Source: CAYSCX01 sp964429575 | GTDB taxonomy: Bacteria > Desulfobacterota > Binatia > Binatales > Binataceae | Assembly (NCBI GenBank): GCA_964429575.1 | Contig: CAYSCX010000017.1 | Coordinates: forward strand, 1 to 51,029 | DNA: 51,029 bases | Direction: 5' to 3' | Shown: positions 7,274 to 13,950 of the stretch, piece after piece | Numbering within the stretch: position 1 is the first letter of the stretch | How the letters are laid out: every line of letters starts with the position of its first letter | Position numbers and translations under genes: made by a program | The notes under the pieces: model-generated | The model's input: only the letters and a program-made list of their open reading frames with translations | Database searches by the model: none | Told to the model about the DNA's origin: nothing

Positions 7274-8810
7274 GCGCAACGGCAGCGTGTATCTTGTCGG
7301 CGCTGGTCCGGGCGCTCCCGATCTGATTTCGATTCGCGGCGCCGAGACACTTCGCAGCGCCGATGTCGTTGTGTTCGACAGCCTCATCGATCCGCAGCTT
7401 CTCGCGCTCGCGCCCAGCGAGGCCGAACTGATTCACGCCGGCAAGCGCGGCGGCAGTGACCGTATTATGGAACAGTCCGAAGTGAACGACCTGCTGATCG
7501 ATCGAGCGCGCGCAGGGAAGCGCGTCGTGCGGCTCAAGGGCGGCGACCCGTTCATCTTTGGACGCGGCGGTGAAGAGGCGGAGGCATTGGCGCTCGCGAA
7601 GGTGCACTTCGAGGTGGTGCCGGGGGTGACTTCGGCAACTGCCGCGCCCGCATTCGCGGGGATTCCGCTCACGCATCGCGAGCGCGGCTCATTCGTCGCG
7701 TTTGTCACGGGTCACGAGGACGAATCGAAAGGTGCGCGGTCGAACGTGCCGTGGGACGAACTTGCGCACGCCGCGGCGAAGGGCGGCACTCTGGTGATCC
7801 TCATGGCGGCGGCACGCCTTCGCGCGACGCTGGGGCGTCTTTTGCGGTGTGGCTTGCCGGGGACGACGCCGGCTGCGGCAGTACAGTGGGGTTCGACGTC
7901 CGCGCAGAAGACGGTGGCTGGGACGGTCGCGACGCTCGCAACCGAGTCCGAGGCCGCAGGACTGCGCGCGCCCTTGGTGGTGGTCATCGGCGACTCCGTC
8001 GAACTCGCGAGCAGTCTCAGGTGGTTCGAAGCGATGCCGCTGTTTGGGCGGCGAATCGTCATCACGCGTGCGCGCGATGACTCGTCGCAGCTCGCGGGCG
8101 AACTTCGGGCGCTCGGCGCGGACGCGATCGAGTTTCCGACGATCGAAGCGGTCGCGCCCGATTCCTATTTGGAGATCGACAATGCAATCGCGCGGCTCGG
8201 CGATTTCGATTGGATCGTGTTCACGAGCGCGCGCGGCGTGGACGCATTCATGGCGCGGATGCGCGAGCGGGGCCGCGACATCCGCGACGCCGCGCGCGCA
8301 TCGATTGGCGCAATCGGCCCGGCCACCGCGGCGTGTGTCGAACAGTACGCGCTGCGGGTCGCCGCGATGCCGTCGGAGTATCGCGCCGAGGCGATTATCC
8401 CGGCGATTGGACGGGAACGGATCGCCGGAAAACGATTTCTCATCGCGCGTGCGCAAGAGGCCCGTGAAGTGTTGCCCGAGATGCTGCGATCCGAGGGTGC
8501 GGCGGAGGTGGTAGTCGCGCCAATTTATAAAACCGTCGCGCCGACCGGTGCGGCGATTGAGCGAATCCGCGACCTTGTGGTTGCGCAAGCGCCGCACTTG
8601 GTCGTGTTCACCAGTTCGAGCACGGTGAGCAATTTCTGCGCGCTGATGGGACGGCGGGGCGATGGTCAGAAGGCGGCAGTGATTGGCCCGATTACCGAAA
8701 AGACCGCGCGAGAGCACGGGTTTTCAGTTGTCGTGAAGCCGGACGCGTACACGGTTGCGGCGCTCACTGACGCGATCCTCGGCTATCTCAGCTCGAAGTC
8801 GGAGCCTTAG
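7266..8810 (+). CDS. Uroporphyrinogen-III C-methyltransferase / uroporphyrinogen-III synthase fusion (CobA-HemD)
   Basis: This is a 514-aa bifunctional protein. Residues 1 to about 245 form the SAM-dependent methyltransferase, with VGAGPGAPDL at the N-terminus and RLKGGDPFIFGRGGEE near residue 90; it converts uroporphyrinogen III to precorrin-2. Residues about 255-514 form HemD, which closes hydroxymethylbilane to uroporphyrinogen III (FGRRIVITRAR, DWIVFTSARGVDAF, VVFTSSSTV). I chose ATG 7266, which overlaps the hemC stop by 8 bases; the frame is open further upstream but that part is only hemC read in another frame. Together with the first operon gene it completes the siroheme branch. Confidence 0.95.
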   Translation: MRKRNGSVYLVGAGPGAPDLISIRGAETLRSADVVVFDSLIDPQLLALAPSEAELIHAGKRGGSDRIMEQSEVNDLLIDRARAGKRVVRLKGGDPFIFGRGGEEAEALALAKVHFEVVPGVTSATAAPAFAGIPLTHRERGSFVAFVTGHEDESKGARSNVPWDELAHAAAKGGTLVILMAAARLRATLGRLLRCGLPGTTPAAAVQWGSTSAQKTVAGTVATLATESEAAGLRAPLVVVIGDSVELASSLRWFEAMPLFGRRIVITRARDDSSQLAGELRALGADAIEFPTIEAVAPDSYLEIDNAIARLGDFDWIVFTSARGVDAFMARMRERGRDIRDAARASIGAIGPATAACVEQYALRVAAMPSEYRAEAIIPAIGRERIAGKRFLIARAQEAREVLPEMLRSEGAAEVVVAPIYKTVAPTGAAIERIRDLVVAQAPHLVVFTSSSTVSNFCALMGRRGDGQKAAVIGPITEKTAREHGFSVVVKPDAYTVAALTDAILGYLSSKSEP

Positions 8811-8842
8811 CCGGCGGGCTTCTTGCGCGGCAGCATCATTAA

Positions 8843-8848
8843 TATAAT
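8843..8848 (+). promoter_or_regulatory. TATAAT -10 box upstream of hemB
   Basis: A perfect TATAAT sits 20 bases before the hemB start. The -35 side is weak (TTCTTG at 17-base spacing). It suggests hemB has its own housekeeping promoter and a very short leader. Confidence 0.45.
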
Positions 8849-8868
8849 CGACCCCGGCGGACACCCTG

Positions 8869-9843
8869 ATGGCGTTTCCAATCACACGGCCAAGACGCCT
8901 TCGACGCACTGAGACGCTTCGGCGCATGGTGCGCGAGACGCGACTTTCGCCCGACAATTTCATCCAGCCGTTGTTCGTATGCCCGGGACGCGGAGTGCGA
9001 AAGCCGGTGACGTCGATGCCGGGAGTGTCGCAGTTGTCGGTGGACAACGCGGTCGTGGACGCGCGGGCGGCGTTCGAGGCGGGCGTGCCGGCGGTAATCC
9101 TGTTTGGGATTCCAGAACGCAAGGATGCGCGGGGCAGCGAGGCATGGAGTGATGCGGGCGCGGTGCAGCGCGCGATCCGCGAAATCAAGGAGCGCGTACC
9201 GGGCCTCGCAGTGATTACCGACGTGTGCCTGTGCGAATACACCGACCATGGACACTGTGGAGTGGTCACGGGGAACGACGTCGATAATGACGCGACGCTG
9301 GAGCTGCTGGTGAACGAGTCGCTATCGCACGCACGCGCGGGAGCCGACATCGTCGCGCCGTCGGACATGATGGATGGGCGGGTCGGCGCGATTCGCCGCG
9401 CGCTCGATCAGAACGGTTTCAGCGGCATGCCGATCATGGCGTACTCGGCGAAGTTCGCGTCGGCATTCTACGGGCCGTTTCGCGAGGCGGCGGAGTCGAC
9501 GCCGCAATTCGGCGATCGCCGCTCCTACCAGATGGATCCGTCCAATGCGGAAGAGGCGCTGCGCGAGGTCGCGCTCGACCTCGAAGAGGGCGCGGATATC
9601 GTGATGGTGAAGCCGGCGCTCGCGTATCTCGATTTGATCTGGCGCGTGAAGGAGCGCTTCGGAGTGCCGGTCGCGGCGTACAACGTGTCGGGCGAGTACT
9701 CGATGATTCGTGCGGCGGGGCTGAACGGGTGGCTGGACGAGGAGCGCGCGACGCTGGAGGTGTTGACCTCGATTCGGCGCGCGGGGGCGGATTTGATACT
9801 CAGCTACTTCGCCACGGACGTCGCGCGCAAGCTGCGCGCGTAG
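8869..9843 (+). CDS. hemB: Delta-aminolevulinic acid dehydratase (porphobilinogen synthase)
   Basis: HemB condenses two 5-aminolevulinate molecules to porphobilinogen. In the 324-aa protein the two active-site lysines are Lys195 (AYSAKFASAFYGPFRE) and Lys248 (MVKPALAYLD). The segment VCLCEYTDHGHCG (Cys120, Cys122, Cys130) is the three-cysteine zinc site, so this is the zinc-type enzyme rather than the Asp-rich magnesium type. It follows the hemA-hemC-cobA/hemD operon after 58 bases and probably has its own promoter. Confidence 0.97.
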   Translation: MAFPITRPRRLRRTETLRRMVRETRLSPDNFIQPLFVCPGRGVRKPVTSMPGVSQLSVDNAVVDARAAFEAGVPAVILFGIPERKDARGSEAWSDAGAVQRAIREIKERVPGLAVITDVCLCEYTDHGHCGVVTGNDVDNDATLELLVNESLSHARAGADIVAPSDMMDGRVGAIRRALDQNGFSGMPIMAYSAKFASAFYGPFREAAESTPQFGDRRSYQMDPSNAEEALREVALDLEEGADIVMVKPALAYLDLIWRVKERFGVPVAAYNVSGEYSMIRAAGLNGWLDEERATLEVLTSIRRAGADLILSYFATDVARKLRA

Positions 9844-9878
9844 TATCCGCACCGCAGCACGTGTGAATCGGCAATCCC

Positions 9879-10079
9879 ATGCGTTACGCGGTGGTAATCG
9901 AGCGGGCCGGACGAAACTTCTCAGCGTACGTCCGGATCTTCCCGGATGCGTTGCGACCGGAGCAACACGCAAACAGGTCGAGCGTCGCATCCGCGATGCG
10001 ATTCCACATTGACGGCTTGGTGGAGGACGGGCAAGCGGTTCCGAAGCCGACGAGCGTTTGCGAATACGTGGAGGCTTGA
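9879..10079 (+). pseudogene. HicB-like antitoxin with two compensating frameshifts
   Basis: The open frame gives 66 aa. Its N-terminus (MRYAVVIERAGRNFSAYV) and C-terminus (FHIDGLVEDGQAVP, EYVEA) match HicB-type antitoxins, but the middle does not. Between about 9932 and 10003 the adjacent frame encodes the missing HicB core: PDLPGCVATGAT, then RKQVERRIRDAI. A small shift near 9932 and another near 10003 would restore a normal protein of about 70 aa. It could be a decayed gene or uncorrected sequencing errors. No hicA toxin is visible on either side. HicB proteins counteract the HicA mRNA interferase; solitary HicB-like proteins are common. Confidence 0.7.
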
Positions 10080-10236
10080 CTGCATGGGCGCAGTCGCATC
10101 GCCGTGCCGGATGCGATCGGCGATCGCTCTGAGCGCGAGCGCCTCAACCTTCGCAATCGCACCGGCGCGCGGGCGGGTGCGAAACGATCAGCGTTTCTGA
10201 CGCGGGCGATCTGCGCCAAGCGAGTGTTCCGGCCGC
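10080..10236. other. Gene-free stretch between hicB remnant and repeat
   Basis: No convincing coding region, RNA or hairpin is visible here. Together with the repeat at 10237-10399 it fills the space between the HicB remnant and the convergent Fe-S protein gene. Confidence 0.5.
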
Positions 10237-10399
10237 CCTAGCAAGCGGTTGAAAAAGTCATTTTCAACCGCCTGCTCCCTCTCTCGCGTCTCCCCCAGAG
10301 GGGGAGAAGACCAGGAAGGAAGCCATCTTTCACGCAAGGTGTTGAGCGCACCGCGGGGACCACGCCGATAGGTTTCGCGTTTCGCAACACCCTGCTAGG
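10237..10399 (+). repeat. MITE-like dispersed repeat, copy 2 (163 bp)
   Basis: The element is bounded by CCTAGCA (10237-10243) and TGCTAGG (10393-10399), and similarity between the two ends continues inward for about 15 bases. It resembles 21-132 in opposite orientation. Near its left end is a hairpin GCGGTTGAAAA / TTTTCAACCGC with a five-base loop (10245-10271). Its stem differs from the stem in copy 1 by paired, compensating changes. The right end supplies the TAG stop of the Fe-S protein gene (10395-10397). No transposase is present. Confidence 0.7.
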
Positions 10400-11150
10400 A
10401 CCGCTTTTCCTTGAGGTGCTCGTCGTACCACCGGCGCATCGAGCGCAACGCTCGCATCTGGTGATACGCGAGTTCGTCGTCGGGATAGCGATGCTCCGGG
10501 CCGAGGACGCATGCGACGCGCGCGTGGCAGCGAGTTGCGCAGTCGGATTCGTGCTCGACGCGATGGGTCACGCATTTTGGAATGTCCCAGCCCGCGGGAG
10601 GCGCGATTGCGCCGACCGGGCACGCAGCGATGCAGGTGCGCGCAGTGCAGGACGGGCACGGATCGAATCCGCGCGCATCTCCGGGCGCGTCGAGTGAATC
10701 GTCGAGGAGCAGCGCCGCGCGAAAGGCGATCCACGGTCCGAACACCGGATGCGCGACCACGCCGAGTATCGTCGGTCCGGCGAGTCCCGCGGCCTTGGCG
10801 AGTTCGATGAAGTTGAGGGTTGGGCCATCGCCCATGAAGGGATAGATGACGCGGGCTGGTGAATTGGCCACGGGCACGACGGCGCCGTCGATCACTTCGC
10901 GCGTGAAGTCATCGAGCGGATTTTCGCGCGTCCACCATTCGGGGCGCGCTGCTGCGTGGCGCGATGCGGCGCGCCAAAATGCGCCGCCGCCGTTACCGAT
11001 GACGACGATCGATTTCGCACGCGGCGCAATCGCACTTGCGCGGTAGCGGTGGGCGACCAATGAGTCGTAAACCTCGACCTTAACCGCAGCGACGAGATTC
11101 AACCCGAATGGTGCGGCGGCGTCACGAATCGATTCGATGATGTCAATCAC
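10395..11150 (-). CDS. 4Fe-4S cluster protein, distantly epoxyqueuosine-reductase-like
   Basis: The 251-aa protein ends with two Cys-rich groups: CPSCTARTCIAACPVGAI (about residue 165) and DCATRCHARVACVLG (about 205). They resemble the double 4Fe-4S region of QueG-type reductases but lack the usual CDxCQxVCPW second motif. The N-terminal half (IVVIGNGGGAFW, PFMGDGPTLNFIELAKAAGL) fits the DUF1730-like domain found in front of such clusters. I set the start at GTG 11150, whose bases overlap the TGA of the upstream thioesterase (GTGA). It is the last gene of a six-gene minus-strand operon. Its precise substrate is unknown. Confidence 0.7.
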   Translation of the reverse strand: MIDIIESIRDAAAPFGLNLVAAVKVEVYDSLVAHRYRASAIAPRAKSIVVIGNGGGAFWRAASRHAAARPEWWTRENPLDDFTREVIDGAVVPVANSPARVIYPFMGDGPTLNFIELAKAAGLAGPTILGVVAHPVFGPWIAFRAALLLDDSLDAPGDARGFDPCPSCTARTCIAACPVGAIAPPAGWDIPKCVTHRVEHESDCATRCHARVACVLGPEHRYPDDELAYHQMRALRSMRRWYDEHLKEKRS

Positions 11151-11557
11151 GCGATCTTGTAGGTGACGAGCGCGTCGGCGATCAGGTCGCCGCGATCGTC
11201 GCGGACGTCGACGGTAAGGTGCGCGAGGCGGCGGCCCTTGCGGGTCACCTTGGCGCGCGCGATTAGATCGGTGCCCATGCCCGGCGCCGTGAAGTTGACG
11301 CTCATCGAGATGGTCGCACTTTGGCGGGTTTCGGGGAGACTCCAAACGGCAGCGCATGCGGCGATGTCGACCAGCGATGCGATCGCGCCGCCGTGAATTG
11401 GTACGCCGGGACCACCGTCGTTGAGCAAGGCCGGATTGCGCGGAATGCGGACGACCGACGCGCCGTTTTCCGCCGATTCAATTTGAATGCCGAGCACACG
11501 CGCGAACGGCGCGTTGGCGAGCGATTCGATCGCGGGATTTTTCGCTTGGCCGCCCAT
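11147..11557 (-). CDS. PaaI-like hotdog-fold thioesterase
   Basis: The 136-aa protein shows the hotdog thioesterase pattern: PIHGGAIASLVDIAACAAVWS, with the HGG turn, then SMSVNFTAPGMGTDLIARAKVTRKGRRLAHLTVDV. PaaI/YbdB-type enzymes hydrolyse acyl-CoA thioesters in the cytoplasm. The ATG at 11557 gives the normal family length; the frame continues upstream but that part lies inside the neighbouring gene. It lies 13 bases after the LOG-like gene stop and overlaps the Fe-S protein start by 4 bases. Confidence 0.9.
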   Translation of the reverse strand: MGGQAKNPAIESLANAPFARVLGIQIESAENGASVVRIPRNPALLNDGGPGVPIHGGAIASLVDIAACAAVWSLPETRQSATISMSVNFTAPGMGTDLIARAKVTRKGRRLAHLTVDVRDDRGDLIADALVTYKIA

Positions 11558-11570
11558 TTCGATCAGCGAG

Positions 11571-12050
11571 TCATCGTCTGCGAGCGCGTCGTGCGCCGGC
11601 AAGCTTGAGCGCGAGTGCAACCGCGGCCTTGGGAGTGTCGGCGCGATCGAGTTTCGGGATCTCCGGCCATGCGTGGAGCGCGATGATGGGCTTGCGCATC
11701 TTCTTTGCGAAACCGATTTCGGCGAGCGTGCCGCCTTCGCCGGGCAATGCAATTACCGCGTCCGCGCTTGCGACGATGATCGCGTTGCGCGCCTCGCCCA
11801 TCCCGGTCGCGACCGCATAGTCGATATATGGGTTGGCGGCCGAGCGATCATAGCCGGGCAGGATTCCAATCGTGTGGCCGCCTGCGCTGCGCGCGCCGCG
11901 CGCGGCGGCTTTCATCACACCGCCGAGACCACCGTTAACCAGAATCGCGCCGCGCCGTGCGATTTCGCGGCCAACTTCGAAGGCGAGCCGGCAAACCGCG
12001 CGGGGTGCGTCGCCCGCGCCAATCACCGTGAGCACACGCTTGGGAGCCAT
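11571..12050 (-). CDS. TIGR00725/LOG-like Rossmann-fold protein
   Basis: The 159-aa protein contains VNGGLGGVMKAAARGA, then TGMGEARNAIIVASADAVIALPGEGGTLAEIGFA. This is the signature of the TIGR00725 family, related to LOG/lysine-decarboxylase-like nucleotide-binding proteins. The usual PGGxGTxxE active-site motif is PGEGGTLAE here. LOG enzymes are cytokinin riboside phosphoribohydrolases; whether TIGR00725 proteins share that activity is not known to me. The ATG (12050) lies one base after the TGA of the HAD gene, so translation is probably coupled. Confidence 0.85.
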   Translation of the reverse strand: MAPKRVLTVIGAGDAPRAVCRLAFEVGREIARRGAILVNGGLGGVMKAAARGARSAGGHTIGILPGYDRSAANPYIDYAVATGMGEARNAIIVASADAVIALPGEGGTLAEIGFAKKMRKPIIALHAWPEIPKLDRADTPKAAVALALKLAGARRARRR

Positions 12051-12051
12051 T

Positions 12052-12816
12052 TCAGAGGCCGAGCAGATGCGGCAGTTCGGCGAGGTCCGAAATAACGAGG
12101 TCGGGCAGGGGAATTCCTTCGGGCAGCGGTGTTCCGTGTCGGTTGATCCACGCGGCATGCATTCCGACCCGCTTTGAACCGAGCACATCGTCGCGAGCGG
12201 TGTCGCCAACGAAGAGAATCTCATGCGGTTGGAGTCTCAGGTTCGCGATCACATCATGGAAAATTTGCGGATTCGGCTTTCGGAGTCCGTGCTCCGCTGA
12301 GATCACGATCAACTCGAACAACTCGCGGACGCCGGTGTCGTACATGATGTCGTGGCCGGTGCGCGCATCGTCGAAGTTGGAGAGCAGCCCGAGGCGGTAT
12401 TTGCGCTTGAGCCTGCGCACCGCATCGACGCGGTGGGGCGGCGCCTTGGTGACGCCGCGCACCCGTTGCATGTGGATGGTGCGCAGCGTTTCGGCGAGCG
12501 GATGAGCTTCGTCGTCGCGCAGACCGAGCCGGCTGAGTGTGCGAGCGAAACGCTCGAAGCAAGTTATCTCGTGCGGGTCGTGACTTGCGCGATGCGCGAA
12601 GATCTCCTGGTACGCGGCGTCGTGCGCCTCGAGGAACGCCTCCTGATTGAAGCGGTTGCCCAGGGCAGACTCGAGCGCCGGAAACAGCAGCGGCACGGTT
12701 GTGCGAAGTTCGCGTCCGCGCCACTCGAGCAGGGGCAAGCCGGCCGGATCCCACGTGACGATAGTGTCGAACAGGTCGAGGACCACCGCCTTGTATTCGC
12801 GATCAGCCACGGTCAC
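12052..12816 (-). CDS. HAD-superfamily hydrolase
   Basis: The 254-aa protein has all four HAD motifs: DLFDTIVTWD near residue 14, LLSNFDD near 145, GLRKPNPQIF near 177 and FVGDTARDD near 203. A helical cap domain lies between motifs I and II. Motif I is D-L-F-D-T, so the second aspartate of the usual DxD is phenylalanine, as in 2-haloacid-dehalogenase-type and some phosphatase subfamilies. The substrate cannot be read from the sequence. It starts at GTG 12816, overlapping the DUF4149 gene by 14 bases. Confidence 0.9.
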   Translation of the reverse strand: MTVADREYKAVVLDLFDTIVTWDPAGLPLLEWRGRELRTTVPLLFPALESALGNRFNQEAFLEAHDAAYQEIFAHRASHDPHEITCFERFARTLSRLGLRDDEAHPLAETLRTIHMQRVRGVTKAPPHRVDAVRRLKRKYRLGLLSNFDDARTGHDIMYDTGVRELFELIVISAEHGLRKPNPQIFHDVIANLRLQPHEILFVGDTARDDVLGSKRVGMHAAWINRHGTPLPEGIPLPDLVISDLAELPHLLGL

Positions 12817-13273
12817 TCAGCGCCTTGGCAGTTCCGGCGAGGGCCGCGAGGTTAAGTACCATCACTGCGCCGTTGAGGATGACCGACAACCGGTGCAGGC
12901 GGTCGAACTCCGCCTTGCGCGCGGGATCGGGTTCGGGCTCCTCGGCGACCGACCGAATCGCATCGACTCGCGGGCGCACCACCAGCCCCGCGTAGAGCGT
13001 CGTGAGGAGCGCGAGCGCCAGCGCGACGGTCGCGGCGGCCCACCAAAGTTTCGCGCCGCGCACGGAATAGAAATAGACGCCGATTCCGGTAGCCAGCGCG
13101 CCCGCTACATATCCGAGCGCGTAGTAGCGCGGGAATATCCCCGCCACTACTTTGCCCGCTTCGGCGATGGGCAGCCGGGTGAACACAACCGGCGCGACGA
13201 AGAACGAAAAGAAGATCACCGCGCCCAGCCAGCACACGATCGCGAGCAGATAAATCAATAACGCAACTGTCAT
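12803..13273 (-). CDS. DUF4149-like membrane protein
   Basis: The protein has four predicted transmembrane helices. It opens with MTVALLIYLLAIVCWLGAVI and FFSFFVAPVVFTRLP, the typical DUF4149 entry with a W-x-G turn and a VAP motif. Function unknown; it is an inner-membrane protein. I chose the ATG at 13273 (156 aa) with GGAG eight bases upstream. A 66-bp tandem duplication creates a second copy of the start (MTVALLIFLLAIL) 22 codons upstream in frame at 13339, which would give 178 aa. Family length favours the inner start. It overlaps the HAD gene by 14 bases. Confidence 0.82.
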   Translation of the reverse strand: MTVALLIYLLAIVCWLGAVIFFSFFVAPVVFTRLPIAEAGKVVAGIFPRYYALGYVAGALATGIGVYFYSVRGAKLWWAAATVALALALLTTLYAGLVVRPRVDAIRSVAEEPEPDPARKAEFDRLHRLSVILNGAVMVLNLAALAGTAKALSDRG

Positions 13274-13372
13274 ACTGTGACTCCAGGACACGGTTCGACT
13301 CAATATCGCGAGCAGAAAAATCAACAACGCAACTGTCATGCTGCGACTCTAACCGGCGGTTCGACTCAATTC
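13241..13372. repeat. 66-bp tandem duplication at a gene junction
   Basis: Units 13241-13306 and 13307-13372 are about 85% identical. Each contains the DUF4149 start region, a ribosome site and the end sequence of the DUF2203 gene. The unit is exactly 22 codons, so the frame is kept and two in-frame ATG starts result. Confidence 0.85.
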
Positions 13373-13824
13373 AGATAGGGCTTGCGCGCTCCGGGCAGCG
13401 GACGGCGTTGTGCGAAGCCCGATTCAATCGTGTGCCACGCGATAACCTGTGGCTCGCCGAACTGCCAGCACAGAAGCGCAACCTCGTCTTCGTCCGCTTG
13501 GAACGGGAAATCAACCAATCCCTGGTCGATGTCTTTCAACAGGCAGCCGAGCGACGCGATCTCGCTCGCCGCGTCTGCCATCCGCGCTGCGAACAGGCGC
13601 AGATCGGGATGCAGCGCGAGGACGTCTGGGAGTTCCATCGCGCGGACCGACTCGTCGCGCTCAGCAAGCTCACCGATCTTCCGGCGCAGCAGGTTTGCTT
13701 CGAGCTGCAGCCGGCGCATCAGACCTTCGAGCGCCGGAATCAGATCGTCGGCTTCTTCCGGACTGAATAGCTTGTCGAAGTGGAGTTTTGACAAGTTGGG
13801 ATTGACCGTAGCGCCGATGGACAA
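13366..13824 (-). CDS. DUF2203 family protein
   Basis: The 152-aa, mostly helical protein begins with the LFSPEEADDLIPALEGLMRRLQ segment and later shows LGCLLKDIDQGLVDFPFQADEDEVALLCWQFGEPQVIAWHTIESGFAQRRPL. This is the conserved DUF2203 pattern, in which the tail resembles a metal or ligand site (D, E, W, H). Function unknown. It is the first gene of the minus-strand operon and diverges from lon, with 126 bases between them. Confidence 0.9.
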   Translation of the reverse strand: MSIGATVNPNLSKLHFDKLFSPEEADDLIPALEGLMRRLQLEANLLRRKIGELAERDESVRAMELPDVLALHPDLRLFAARMADAASEIASLGCLLKDIDQGLVDFPFQADEDEVALLCWQFGEPQVIAWHTIESGFAQRRPLPGARKPYLN

Positions 13825-13950
13825 TCGTGATTACCTTCGAATTTAGAGGCTCGCTTGTCTGCCCGGCACCCGTATATTACGGTACTCGGTGGAATGGGTG
13901 GAAGCGCGGGTGGGCGGTGTTTCCCTCCGAAAGTGACGGTCAACTGATAC

